Shown: positions 16,196 through 24,592 of the stretch, in pieces
How the letters are laid out: every line of letters starts with the position of its first letter
Numbering within the stretch: the first letter of the stretch is position 1
Source of the DNA: Streptomyces sp. CG 926
GTDB taxonomy: Bacteria > Actinomycetota > Actinomycetes > Streptomycetales > Streptomycetaceae
Direction of reading: 5' to 3'
Assembly: GCF_003148825.1 (NCBI RefSeq)
Contig: NZ_QGGZ01000001.1
Span: forward strand, 930,001-994,000
DNA: 64,000 nucleotides
Program-made: the position numbers and the translations under genes
The notes under the pieces: generated by a model
Told to the model about the DNA's origin: nothing
Databases searched by the model: none
What the model saw: only the letters and a program-made list of their open reading frames with translations

Positions 16196-17851
16196 TTGGA
16201 CCTCAAGCCTTCCGCTCACATCGACACCTTCGCCCGCGACCATCTGCCACCCGCGGACACCTGGCCGGAGCTCGTCTTCGATCTGCCCGAACTGGCCTAT
16301 CCGGACCGCCTGAACTGCGGGGCCGAGCTGCTCGACGCCACGATCGCCCGGTTCGGTCCGGCCGGCGCCGATCGCCCGGCCTTCCGCAGCTCGACGGGCG
16401 AGGTGTGGACGTACGGAGGCCTGCGCGAGCGGGTGGACCGCCTGGCCCACACCCTCGTCGCCGACCTCGGCGTGGTCCCCGGCAACCGGGTGCTCCTACG
16501 CGGACCCACCGGCCCCTGGCTCGCGGCCTGCTGGCTCGCGGTGATGAAGGCGGGCGCGGTGGCGGTCACCGTACTGCCGCAGCAGCGCGCGCAGGAGCTG
16601 GCCACGGTGTGCGCGATGGCCCGGGTGGGGCACGCGCTGTGCCACGCGGACGTGCTGGACGACCTGGTCAAGGCGGAGGTGCCGGGGCTGCGGATCACCG
16701 TGTACGGGGGCACCGCCCCGGACGATCTGCTCCGGCTGGCCGAGAGGCACCCCGAGCCGTTCCCGGCCGCCCCGACCTCCGCGGACGACGTCGCCCTGAT
16801 CGCCTTCACCTCCGGGACCACCGGTCGACCCAAGGGCTGCATGCACTTCCACCGTGACCTGCTCGCGGTCGCCGACACCTTCTCCCGCAGCGTGCTGCGG
16901 CCCCGCCCCGACGACGTCTTCGCGGGCAGCCCCCCGCTCGGTTTCACCTTCGGCCTCGGCGGGCTGGTCGTCTTCCCGTTGCGCGCCGGGGCCTCGGCGC
17001 TGCTGCTGGAGGAGGCGGTGCCGCGCCGGTTGCTGCCCGCGCTCGCGGAGCACCGGGTGACGGTGCTGTTCACCGCGCCCACCGCGTACCGGACGATGCT
17101 GGACGCGCTGGGCCCGTACGACGTGGGCATGTACGACCTGTCGGCGCTGCGCCGTTGCGTCTCGGCGGGGGAGAACCTGCCCGCCGCCACCTGGCAGGCC
17201 TGGTACGAGCGGACCGGCCTGCGCATCATCAACGGCATCGGGGCGACCGAGCTGCTGCACATCTTCATCTCCGCCGCCGACGAGGACATCCGGCCCGGCA
17301 CGACGGGTCGGGTGGTCCCGGGTTGGGAGGCCCGGGTGGTGGACCGGGCCGGCCGGCCGGTCCCGGACGACGAGCCGGGGCTGCTGGCCGTGCGCGGCCC
17401 GGTGGGCTGCCGCTATCTGGCCGATCCACGGCAGGGCGAGTACGTACGGGACGGATGGAACCTGACCGGTGACACCTACGTCCGCGATCCGGAGGGCTAC
17501 TTCCGCTATGTCGCCCGGGCCGACGACATGATCGTATCGGCGGGCTACAACATCGCGGGCCCCGAGGTGGAGGAGGCGCTGCTGCGCCACCCGGACGTGG
17601 TGGAGGCGGCGGTGGTGGGCCTCCCGGACGAGCGACGCGGGCAGATCGTGGTGGCGTACACCGTGGCCCGCGACGGCGCGGTGCTGACGGAGGAGGTGCT
17701 GCGTACCTTCATGCGGGCGGAGCTGGCCCCGCACAAGTGCCCGCGCTCCTTCGTCTTCCTCCCCGCCCTCCCGCGTACCGCGACGGGCAAACTGCAGCGG
17801 TTCCGGCTGCGTGATCCCGACGCCCGACCCGACCCGCCCCACAGGATCTAG
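16196..17851 (+). CDS. Benzoate-CoA-ligase-family enzyme (probable 2-aminobenzoate-CoA ligase)
   Basis: A 551-residue AMP-forming aryl-CoA synthetase. The adenylation P-loop-like motif FTSGTTGRPKG is at about residues 203-213, the INGIGATELLHIF motif (A5-like) at about 344, and the GDTYVRDPEGYFRYVARADD hinge region with the C-terminal catalytic Lys in PRTATGKLQRF. INGIGATELLHIFIS is characteristic of the benzoate/aminobenzoate ligase branch. The TTG start at 16196 follows AAGGGGGG by 9 nt and begins the conserved region; an in-frame GTG at 16127 is an alternative. It is followed after 9 nt by the PaaX-family gene. The substrate is inferred from the linked monooxygenase fusion. Confidence 0.85.
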   Translation: MDLKPSAHIDTFARDHLPPADTWPELVFDLPELAYPDRLNCGAELLDATIARFGPAGADRPAFRSSTGEVWTYGGLRERVDRLAHTLVADLGVVPGNRVLLRGPTGPWLAACWLAVMKAGAVAVTVLPQQRAQELATVCAMARVGHALCHADVLDDLVKAEVPGLRITVYGGTAPDDLLRLAERHPEPFPAAPTSADDVALIAFTSGTTGRPKGCMHFHRDLLAVADTFSRSVLRPRPDDVFAGSPPLGFTFGLGGLVVFPLRAGASALLLEEAVPRRLLPALAEHRVTVLFTAPTAYRTMLDALGPYDVGMYDLSALRRCVSAGENLPAATWQAWYERTGLRIINGIGATELLHIFISAADEDIRPGTTGRVVPGWEARVVDRAGRPVPDDEPGLLAVRGPVGCRYLADPRQGEYVRDGWNLTGDTYVRDPEGYFRYVARADDMIVSAGYNIAGPEVEEALLRHPDVVEAAVVGLPDERRGQIVVAYTVARDGAVLTEEVLRTFMRAELAPHKCPRSFVFLPALPRTATGKLQRFRLRDPDARPDPPHRI

Positions 17852-17860
17852 AGTGAAACC

Positions 17861-18661
17861 GTGGTCGAGCAGCACACTCCGCGATCCCTGATCGTCACGT
17901 TCTACGGAGCCTACGGGCGGGCCTTCGAGGGGCCGGTCCCGGTGGCCGCGCTGATCCGCCTGCTGGGCGCGGCCGGCGTGGACGCCCCGTCCGTCCGCTC
18001 GTCGGTGTCCCGGCTGAAGCGGCGCGGCTTCCTGCTGCCCGAACGCACGGCGGACGGTTCGGCGGCGTACGGGCTCTCCGAGGAGGCCCGGCAGCTGCTG
18101 GACGACGGCGACCGCCGGATCTACGGCAGCCCGCGGCTGTCGGACGAGTGGTTGGTGGCGGTGTTCTCGGTCCCGGAACAGGAGCGGAACAAGCGGCACC
18201 TGCTGCGTTCGCGGCTGGCCCGGCTCGGTTTCGGCGCGGTGGCGCCGGGCGTGTGGATCGCCCCGGCCCGGCTGGCCGAGGAGACCGCGCACACCCTGGA
18301 GCGGCTGCACCTGACGCCGTACGTGGAGCTGTTCCGCGGCGCCCACCTCGGTTTCGCCCCGGCCGCCGAGGCGGTGGCCCGCTGGTGGGACCTGGCGGCC
18401 CTGGCCAAGCAGCACGAGGAATTCCTGGACCTGCACGAACCCGTCCTGCGCGCCCTGCGGACGGGCCCGGAGCCGACCCCGGAGGAGGCCTACCGGGGCT
18501 ACCTCCTCGCGCTGGACACCTGGCGCCGGCTGCCGTACGCCGACCCGGGCCTGCCGCGGGAACTGCTCCCGGCCAACTGGCCGGGCGACCGGGCGGCGGC
18601 CGTCTTCGCCGAGCTGCACGAACGGCTGCGCGCCGCCGGGGAGCGCTTCGCGCGACCGTGA
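17861..18661 (+). CDS. PaaX family transcriptional regulator
   Basis: A 266-residue regulator of the PaaX family, typically repressors that respond to aryl-CoA thioesters. It has an N-terminal winged helix (PRSLIVTFYGAYGRAFEG, then APSVRSSVSRLKRRGFLLPE) and a PaaX-type central domain (DEWLVAVFSVPEQERNKRHL, with LRSRLARLGFGAVAPGVWIA). The GTG start lies 9 nt after the ligase stop, so it is co-transcribed with the enzyme whose product may be its inducer. The palindrome TGACTGCCGTCA in both promoter regions of this locus is the natural candidate operator. Confidence 0.88.
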   Translation: MVEQHTPRSLIVTFYGAYGRAFEGPVPVAALIRLLGAAGVDAPSVRSSVSRLKRRGFLLPERTADGSAAYGLSEEARQLLDDGDRRIYGSPRLSDEWLVAVFSVPEQERNKRHLLRSRLARLGFGAVAPGVWIAPARLAEETAHTLERLHLTPYVELFRGAHLGFAPAAEAVARWWDLAALAKQHEEFLDLHEPVLRALRTGPEPTPEEAYRGYLLALDTWRRLPYADPGLPRELLPANWPGDRAAAVFAELHERLRAAGERFARP

Positions 18662-18668
18662 CCGTGAC

Positions 18669-18702
18669 CGGGCCCGGGCCGGGCCGGGCCGGGCCGGACC
18701 GG
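18669..18702. repeat. GGGCC short tandem repeat
   Basis: A run of CGGGC/GGGCC units follows the PaaX-family stop. It is self-complementary and may act as a terminator or be simple slippage. Confidence 0.5.
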
Positions 18703-18816
18703 ACAACGTGCCGCCGTGGTGGCGGGACGGTCTGCCCCGGTAGGAAGCGCCTCGCGGACCGGGTCCGGGGCGGAAATCCGGGTGCGGGCGGGGCGCGTGC
18801 CGCGTCACGATGGGAC

Positions 18817-19656
18817 ATGAACTGGACCTTCACCACAGATCTGGCGGCCTTCGTGCGCGCGGCGGGCCCTGCCCTGGCCGCCCGGCCTGTCCCCAACACC
18901 GTCCTGCTGACCGTGACCGACCGTCTGGCGCGGCGCGGTACCGACACCTATGGCGACGGTACCCCCTTCTTCGGCTGGTGGACCGGATCCGACGGCGCCG
19001 TCGCCGGCGGCCTGCTGTGCACCCCGCCGTTCCCGCTGTATCTCGGCGCGCTGCCCGAGGAGGCGGTCCGCGCGCTGGGGGCGGCGCTCACCACCGAGCC
19101 GCTGCTCGCCGGGGTCCGCGCGCTCAATGCCCGCCGCGCGGACGCCCGGGTGCTGGCAGAGACCTGGGGTCGGCCCACCCGGACCGCCGAGGAGCTGCGC
19201 CTGTACCGGCTGGCCGCACTGGCCGCCCCGGACCCAGCCCCGGCCGGGCGGGCCCGGCCCGCCACCGAGGCCGACCTTCCGCTGCTGCTGGAGTGGGTCA
19301 CGGCCTTCAAGGCCGAGTCGGGTGTGCCGGGCAGCGCCTCCGAGGCCGTGCTGCGCGACCGGATCTCCTACGGCGGAGCCCTGCTGTGGGAACGGGCCGG
19401 GGTCCCCGTCTCACTGGCCGGTTTCTTCCGAGCCATCGGCTCGGCCTCCCGCATCGGCCCGGTCTACACCCCGCCGGAGCACCGCGGCCGCGGCTACGCC
19501 GCCGGGGTCACGCACGCGGCGAGCGAAGCGGCGTACGCGACGGGCGCCGCCGAGGTCCTGCTCTTCACGGACCTGGCCAACCCCACGAGCAACGGCGTCT
19601 ACCTCCGGCTGGGCTACACCCCGGTCGAGGACCGCACCGAGATCGTCGCGTCCTGA
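18817..19656 (+). CDS. GNAT family N-acetyltransferase
   Basis: A 279-residue protein whose C-terminal half is a GNAT domain. The acetyl-CoA-binding motif A is visible as IGPVYTPPEHRGRGYAAGVT (R/Q-x-x-G-x-G/A type), followed by LLFTDLANPTSNGVYLRLGY, the usual late strand-helix. The N-terminal half resembles the partner domain of two-domain GNATs. The acceptor is unknown. It lies between the PaaX gene and the convergent monooxygenase gene, and may be unrelated to the catabolic locus. The ATG at 18817 begins MNWTFTTDLAAF. Confidence 0.85.
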   Translation: MNWTFTTDLAAFVRAAGPALAARPVPNTVLLTVTDRLARRGTDTYGDGTPFFGWWTGSDGAVAGGLLCTPPFPLYLGALPEEAVRALGAALTTEPLLAGVRALNARRADARVLAETWGRPTRTAEELRLYRLAALAAPDPAPAGRARPATEADLPLLLEWVTAFKAESGVPGSASEAVLRDRISYGGALLWERAGVPVSLAGFFRAIGSASRIGPVYTPPEHRGRGYAAGVTHAASEAAYATGAAEVLLFTDLANPTSNGVYLRLGYTPVEDRTEIVAS

Positions 19657-19671
19657 TCGGGATGACACGGG

Positions 19672-21921
19672 CTAGCCGCGTCCCGTCGGTGGGGGGCGGC
19701 TGCCCGCGCGGTACGGGGCCGGCCAGGGCGCGCCCGGGCCTTCGTAGGACTGCTCGGCTGCCGCGTGCAGGGTCCAATGGGGGTCGTAGAGGTGGGGGCG
19801 GCCCAGCGCGCACAGGTCGGCACGGCCGGCCAGGAGCAGGGAGTTCACGTCGTCCCAGGAGGAGATGGCACCGACCGCGATGACGGGTACACCGAGGGCG
19901 CCCCGGATCCGGTCGGCGTACGGGGTCTGGTACGAGCGCCCGTACTCGGGGGCCTCGTCCGCGACCACCTGACCCGTGGAGACGTCGATGGCGTCCGCGC
20001 CCCGGGCGGCGAAGGCGGCCGCGATCCGTACCGACTCCTCGGGCGAGGTGCCCCCGGGTGCCCAGTCCGTGGCCGAGAGGCGGACCGTCATCGGGCGGTC
20101 CTCGGGCCACACGGCGCGGACCGCGTCGAAGACCTCCAGCGGGAATCGGAGCCGGTTCTCCAGGGAGCCGCCGTACTCGTCGTCACGGTGGTTGGTCAGT
20201 GGGGACAGGAACCCGGAGAGCAGATAGCCGTGGGCGCAGTGCAGTTCGAGCAGGTCGAACCCCGCGTCGGCGGCGCGGACGGCGGCGGCCGCGAACTCGG
20301 AGCGCAACGCGTCCATGTCGTGCCGCCCGAGGGCGCGCGGGAGCGCCGAGACACCGGGCCGGTAAGGCAGCGCGGAGGCGGCCACCAGCGGCCAGTTGTC
20401 CTCGGGCAGGGGGTCGTCCATGCCCTCCCACATCACCCGGGTCGAGCCCTTGCGGCCCGCGTGGCCGAGCTGGACGCCGAGGGCGGTGCCGGGCGCCGAG
20501 GTGTGGACGAAATCGGCGATCCGCTTCCAGGCGGCCGCCTGTTCCTGGGTGTAGAGGCCGGCGCAGCCGGGGGTGATCCGGCCCTCGGCGGACACGCAGA
20601 CCATCTCGGTCATCACCAGGCCGGGGCCGCCGAGGGCCCGAGCGCCCAGGTGGACGAGGTGGAAGTCGCCCGGCACGCCCTCCTGGGCCGAGTACATGTC
20701 CATCGGTGAGACGACGACCCGGTTGCGCAGGGTCAGGCCCCGCAGGGTGAAGGGGGTGAACATCGCGGGGGTGCCGTCGGGGCAGCCGAAGTCCTTCTCG
20801 ACCGCCCGCGTGAAGCGTGCGTCGCGCAGCCGCAGGTTGTCGTGCGTGACCCGGCGGCTGCGGGTGAGGAGGTTGAAGGCGAACTGCCGGGCGGGCTGGT
20901 CGACGTATCCGGCGATCTCCTCGAACCACTGCCGGCTCGCCGCCGCCGCCCGCTGGGTGCTGGCGACCGCCGGACGGCGTGCCGCCTCGTACGCGGCGAG
21001 GGCGGCCGGGACGTCGCCGGGGGCGGCGCCCACCGCCTCGGCAAGCGCGAGCGCGTCCTCCACGGCCAGTTTGGTGCCGGATCCGATGGAGAAGTGGGCG
21101 GTGTGCGCGGCGTCGCCGAGCAGGACGACGTTCTCGTGCGACCAGCGCTCGTTGACGACGGTACGGAACTGCGTCCAGGTGGAGCGGTTGCCGTGCAGCG
21201 GGCGTCCGCGCAGGGCCTCGCTGAAGATCTTGGCGCAGCGGGCCGCGGCCTCGTCCTCGTCGCACAAATCGAAGCCGGCCGCCCGCCACACCTCGTCGCG
21301 CATCTCGACGATCACCGTGGAGGCGTCGGCGGAGTAGGGGTAGGCGTGCAGTTGCATGACCCCGTGCTCGGTCTCCGCGATCTCGAAGCGGAAGGCGTCG
21401 AAGGCGAAGTCGGCGGCGAGCCAGATGTAGCGGCAGCGTCCGCCGGTCAGCGTCGGCCCGTAGTGCGCGGCGCCGGCTTCCCGGATCGCGCTGTGCACCC
21501 CGTCGGCCGCGACCACCAGGTCGTAGGAGGCGGCGAGTTCGGCCACGGCCGGGGCCTCGGAGCGGAAGCGGAGGCGGACGCCGAGGCCGGCGCAGCGCTC
21601 GTGCAGGATCTCCAGCAGCCGGCGCCGACCGACGGCCGCGAAGCCGTGGCCGCCGGAGGTCAGCAGCCGGCCGCGGTGCACGATGTCCACGTCGTCCCAG
21701 CGCACGAATTCCGCGCTCAGGGCCGTGTGGACGACGGTGTCGGCCCGCTCGATGCCGCCGAGGGTCTCGTCCGAGAGCACCACGCCGAAGCCGAAGGTGT
21801 CGTCCGGGGCGTTGCGCTCCCAGACCTCCACCGTGTGGCCCTGGCGGGCCAGCAGCGCGGCGGCGTAGAGCCCTCCCGGTCCCCCGCCGACGACGGCGAC
21901 CCGCATGGCACCAGGAGTCAT
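19672..21921 (-). CDS. FAD monooxygenase / old-yellow-enzyme fusion (2-aminobenzoyl-CoA or salicylyl-CoA type)
   Basis: A 749-residue bifunctional flavoprotein. Residues 6-370 are a class A FAD monooxygenase: VVGGGPGGLYAAALLARQGH (dinucleotide fold), VVAADGVHSAIR (DG motif) and LLGDAAHTAHFSIGSG (GD motif). Residues 390-740 are an old-yellow-enzyme-type FMN barrel: FTPFTLRGLTLRNRVVVSPM, QLGHAGRKG and LLELHCAHGYLLSGFLSPLTN. This fusion is the architecture of Azoarcus 2-aminobenzoyl-CoA monooxygenase/reductase and of proteins named salicylyl-CoA 5-hydroxylase/oxidoreductase. It acts on the aryl-CoA made by the linked ligase. The ATG at 21921 is 4 nt after the hydratase stop; MRVAVVGGG at 21906 is an alternative. 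Confidence 0.92.
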   Translation of the reverse strand: MTPGAMRVAVVGGGPGGLYAAALLARQGHTVEVWERNAPDDTFGFGVVLSDETLGGIERADTVVHTALSAEFVRWDDVDIVHRGRLLTSGGHGFAAVGRRRLLEILHERCAGLGVRLRFRSEAPAVAELAASYDLVVAADGVHSAIREAGAAHYGPTLTGGRCRYIWLAADFAFDAFRFEIAETEHGVMQLHAYPYSADASTVIVEMRDEVWRAAGFDLCDEDEAAARCAKIFSEALRGRPLHGNRSTWTQFRTVVNERWSHENVVLLGDAAHTAHFSIGSGTKLAVEDALALAEAVGAAPGDVPAALAAYEAARRPAVASTQRAAAASRQWFEEIAGYVDQPARQFAFNLLTRSRRVTHDNLRLRDARFTRAVEKDFGCPDGTPAMFTPFTLRGLTLRNRVVVSPMDMYSAQEGVPGDFHLVHLGARALGGPGLVMTEMVCVSAEGRITPGCAGLYTQEQAAAWKRIADFVHTSAPGTALGVQLGHAGRKGSTRVMWEGMDDPLPEDNWPLVAASALPYRPGVSALPRALGRHDMDALRSEFAAAAVRAADAGFDLLELHCAHGYLLSGFLSPLTNHRDDEYGGSLENRLRFPLEVFDAVRAVWPEDRPMTVRLSATDWAPGGTSPEESVRIAAAFAARGADAIDVSTGQVVADEAPEYGRSYQTPYADRIRGALGVPVIAVGAISSWDDVNSLLLAGRADLCALGRPHLYDPHWTLHAAAEQSYEGPGAPWPAPYRAGSRPPPTGRG

Positions 21922-21925
21922 GTGG

Positions 21926-22753
21926 CTACCTGCCCTTCCACTCCGGCGGCCGCTTCCCGGTGAAGGCGGCGTGGAACTCCGCGTAGTCCTGGCCGTGCAT
22001 CAGCAGGGCCTGGGTGTTGGCGTCCAGTTCCACGGACGCCGCCAGGGGCATGTCGAGCTCGGCGGTGAGCAGCGCCTTGGTCTGCGCGTGGGCGAGGGCG
22101 GGGCCCGCGGCCAGGCGCGCGGCGAGTTCGGCGGCCCGTACGTGGGCCTTGCCCTCCTCGGTGAGCTCGCTGAGCAGGCCGATCCGCTCCGCCTCGGCCG
22201 CGTGTACGGGCTCTCCGAGCATCAGCAGGCGGGTGGCGTGGCCGAGGCCGACGACCCGGGGCAGCAGGTAGGCCGCGCCCATGTCGCCGCCGGAGAGGCC
22301 GACGCGGGTGAAGAGGAAGGCGAAGCGGGCGGTGGGGTCGGCGATCCGGAAGTCGGCGGCGAGGGCGAGGACGGCGCCGGCTCCGGCGGCCACCCCGTGC
22401 ACGGCGGCGATCACCGGGAAGGGGCATTCGCGGAGGGCGCGGACCACCTGGCCGGTCATCCGGTTGAAGTCGAGGAGCTGGGCGGTGTCCATGGCGAGGG
22501 TGGCGCCGATGATCTCGTCCACGTCTCCGCCGGAGCAGAAGCCGCGCCCCTCGCCGCCGAGCACGAGGGCGCGTACGGAGCGCTCACGGGACAGTTCGCC
22601 GAGCAGATCGCGCAGGTCGGCGTAGGCGCCGAAGGTGAGCGCGTTGAGCTTTTCGGGGCGGTCGAAGGTGACGGTGGCGACGCCGTCCTGCCGGGTGACC
22701 CGGAGGTGGTGCCACCGTTCGGTCGCTGGTGTGGAACCGATGAAGGGGCTCAC
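21926..22753 (-). CDS. Enoyl-CoA hydratase family protein
   Basis: A 275-residue crotonase-superfamily enzyme. The oxyanion-hole segments are visible: the strand-loop ending LVLGGEGRGFCSGGDVDEII and AAVHGVAAGAGAVLALAADF. The Glu positions expected for a classical hydratase are not obvious in the GLSGGDMGAAYLLPRVVG segment, so isomerase- or hydrolase-type chemistry is possible. It is the first gene of a two-gene unit with the monooxygenase fusion and shares the upstream palindrome with the ligase/dehydrogenase locus. Confidence 0.88.
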   Translation of the reverse strand: MSPFIGSTPATERWHHLRVTRQDGVATVTFDRPEKLNALTFGAYADLRDLLGELSRERSVRALVLGGEGRGFCSGGDVDEIIGATLAMDTAQLLDFNRMTGQVVRALRECPFPVIAAVHGVAAGAGAVLALAADFRIADPTARFAFLFTRVGLSGGDMGAAYLLPRVVGLGHATRLLMLGEPVHAAEAERIGLLSELTEEGKAHVRAAELAARLAAGPALAHAQTKALLTAELDMPLAASVELDANTQALLMHGQDYAEFHAAFTGKRPPEWKGR

Positions 22754-22777
22754 CTCACCGACGGTATCACCAGATCG

Positions 22778-22790
22778 TGACTGCCGTCAC
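22778..22790. promoter_or_regulatory. Second copy of palindrome TGACTGCCGTCA
   Basis: It is identical over 12 bp to 16081-16092 and lies 25 bp upstream of the hydratase start. On the minus strand GTGACG, 18 nt and TACCGT could be the promoter, again with the palindrome on the -35 box. Confidence 0.5.
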
Positions 22791-22881
22791 AGAAGCGCGA
22801 CAAATTCGCGTCGCGGGGCGGATCGAGGATCCGGGGGGCGGCCACGGAATGAGAATTCGACTTCGTATCGTTGAAAGTGGG

Positions 22882-23427
22882 ATGTTCACTTTCCCGACCC
22901 CGACCCCGACCCCGACCCCGGCCCTGACCCCGACCTCGCCATCGACCCCGATCCGAGCCCGAAGCCGACCCCCCGACCCCGGAACGGATGCACCTTCCTT
23001 GCCCGACGCCTCCGCCTGGCGGATCGCCCTGCCCCACACCGCGGCCGCCGTACCCCTCGCCCGCGCCCTCGTCCGCACCGCGCTGGCCGACGCCGACGCA
23101 CCCGCCGACCGGGACACCGCGGAGCTCCTGACGGCGGAGCTGGTCGCCAACGCCGTGGAGCACACCAGCTCCGGCGCCCCGATCGAGCTGGTCGTGGAAC
23201 TGCTGGCGAACGGCTGCCAGGTCGAGGTCCACGACGGCGACCCCTGCCCGCCCGGCGACCTGTCGGCCCGTCCGGACGCCGGCCGACCCGACCCGTGGCA
23301 GGAGCACGGCCGCGGCCTGCTGCTGATCCGGAGCCTGAGCTCCGACTGCGGCCACCGCCGCACCCCGCACGGCAAGGCCGTGTGGTTCACCCTGCCCGCG
23401 CAGCGGACCGGGCCCACCCGCGCATGA
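22882..23427 (+). CDS. ATP-binding anti-sigma-type regulator (HATPase_c)
   Basis: A 181-residue protein with a GHKL ATPase domain of the RsbW/SpoIIAB type. The N-box is LLTAELVANAVEHTSSGAP and the G-box region is HGRGLLLIRSLSSDCGHRR. Such proteins bind anti-anti-sigma partners or sigma factors. The first about 45 residues are a Pro-Thr repeat tail encoded by a hexanucleotide run. The ATG at 22882 was chosen; an in-frame ATG at 22849 would add eleven residues with codons atypical for the host. The stop abuts the argF stop of the opposite strand with no spacer. Confidence 0.8.
   Translation: MFTFPTPTPTPTPALTPTSPSTPIRARSRPPDPGTDAPSLPDASAWRIALPHTAAAVPLARALVRTALADADAPADRDTAELLTAELVANAVEHTSSGAPIELVVELLANGCQVEVHDGDPCPPGDLSARPDAGRPDPWQEHGRGLLLIRSLSSDCGHRRTPHGKAVWFTLPAQRTGPTRA
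22893..22935. repeat. CCGACC hexanucleotide run
   Basis: Near-perfect repeats of CCCCGA/CCGACC at the 5' end of the HATPase gene encode a Thr-Pro tail. Confidence 0.75.
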
Positions 23428-24447
23428 CTATGCGTCACCTCGGCCGGGTCGGCCGAGGGTGGCGACGAGCACGGCCTTGATGGTGTGCAGCCGGTTCTCG
23501 GCCTCGTCGAAGACGATGGAGTGCTCCGACTCGAACACCTCGTCCGTCACCTCCAGGGAGTCGAGCCCGTGCCGCTCGTGGATCTCCCGGGCCACCTTGG
23601 TGCCGAGGTCGTGGAAGGCCGGCAGGCAGTGCATGAACTTCACGTCCGGGTTCCCGGTGGCGCGCAGCACGTCCATGGTCACCGCGTACGGCGACAGGGC
23701 CGCGATCCGCTCGTCCCAGACCTCCTTGGGCTCCCCCATCGACACCCAGATGTCGGTCACGACGAAGTCCGCGCCGACGACCCCCTCGGTGACCTCCTCG
23801 GTCAGGGTGAGCCGGGCGCCGCTCTCCGCCGCGAGCGCCCGGGCCTCGGCCACCACCGACTCGGCGGGCCAGTAGGCCCGGGGCGCGACGATCCGTACAT
23901 CCATACCCAGCAGCGCACCGGTCACGAGGTAGGAGTTGCCCATGTTGAAGCGGGCGTCGCCGAGGTAGGCGAAGGCGATCCGGTCGAGCGGCTTGGTGGT
24001 GTGCTCGGTCATGGTGAGCAGGTCGGCCAGCATCTGGGTCGGGTGCCAGTCGTCGGTGAGGCCGTTGAAGACGGGGACGCCCGAGTGGGTGGCGAGTTCC
24101 TCGACGGCCTGCTGGCTGTCACCCCGGTACTCGATCCCGTCGAACATCCGGCCGAGCACCCGGGCGGTGTCCTTGACCGACTCCTTGTGTCCCATCTGGG
24201 AGCCGGCCGGGTCCAGGTAGGTGGTGTGCGCACCCTGGTCCGCGGCGGCGACCTCGAAGGCGCAGCGGGTCCGCGTCGAGGTCTTCTCGAAGATCAGCGC
24301 GATGTTCCTGCCCTGGAGGTGGCGCTGCTCGACCCCGGCCTTCTTGGCCGCCTTCAGGTCGGCGGCCAGCTCGACCAGACCGCGGAACTCGGCGGCCGTG
24401 AAATCCAGCTCCTTGAGAAAACTACGGCCGGCGAGGTCGGTGGCCAT
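23428..24447 (-). CDS. argF: Ornithine carbamoyltransferase
   Basis: A 339-residue carbamoyltransferase. The carbamoyl-phosphate-binding FEKTSTRTR (about residues 53-61), the [10 protein letters not shown] region (about 140) and the ornithine-site [10 protein letters not shown] (about 270) are intact. It converts ornithine and carbamoyl phosphate to citrulline, or the reverse. The length and the linked arginine deiminase gene suggest the catabolic (ArcB-like) isozyme, although a biosynthetic role cannot be excluded. It has its own control region, with a terminator for the upstream gene and an 18-bp palindrome 53 bp before the ATG. Confidence 0.93.
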   Translation of the reverse strand: MATDLAGRSFLKELDFTAAEFRGLVELAADLKAAKKAGVEQRHLQGRNIALIFEKTSTRTRCAFEVAAADQGAHTTYLDPAGSQMGHKESVKDTARVLGRMFDGIEYRGDSQQAVEELATHSGVPVFNGLTDDWHPTQMLADLLTMTEHTTKPLDRIAFAYLGDARFNMGNSYLVTGALLGMDVRIVAPRAYWPAESVVAEARALAAESGARLTLTEEVTEGVVGADFVVTDIWVSMGEPKEVWDERIAALSPYAVTMDVLRATGNPDVKFMHCLPAFHDLGTKVAREIHERHGLDSLEVTDEVFESEHSIVFDEAENRLHTIKAVLVATLGRPGRGDA

Positions 24448-24499
24448 GGGGTCGCTCCAGCGTCACGGTGACAGGGGATGGTGGAAGTCTATACGATCC

Positions 24500-24517
24500 T
24501 CTGTATTGATATACAGA
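24500..24517. promoter_or_regulatory. ARG-box-like palindrome upstream of argF
   Basis: TCTGTATTGATATACAGA is a perfect 7-bp inverted repeat around TGAT in otherwise GC-rich DNA. It fits the ArgR/AhrC box (TNTGAATWWWWATTCANW) at about 15 of 18 positions. A -10-like TATAGA lies between it and the argF start. Confidence 0.6.
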
Positions 24518-24547
24518 CCGGGCCCGGGGTCTTTTCCCCGGGCCCGG
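24518..24547 (-). terminator. Terminator after arcA
   Basis: A perfect 12-bp stem (CCGGGCCCGGGG / CCCCGGGCCCGG) with a TCTTTT loop, located between the arcA stop and the ARG-box-like palindrome. Confidence 0.75.
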
Positions 24548-24592
24548 AACCTCTCCCCCAGGTCCGGGCCCTCTCCCCCAGATCCGGCCGCC

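Noticed and set aside
16496-18808. A 770-codon minus-strand frame
   Set aside because: It is antisense to the CoA ligase and PaaX genes, whose motifs are clear, and it is Arg/Gly/His-rich without motifs.
22849-22881. ATG at 22849 as the start of the HATPase gene
   Set aside because: The eleven added codons are A/T-rich and unlike the host; the stretch looks more like a promoter, though it is not excluded.
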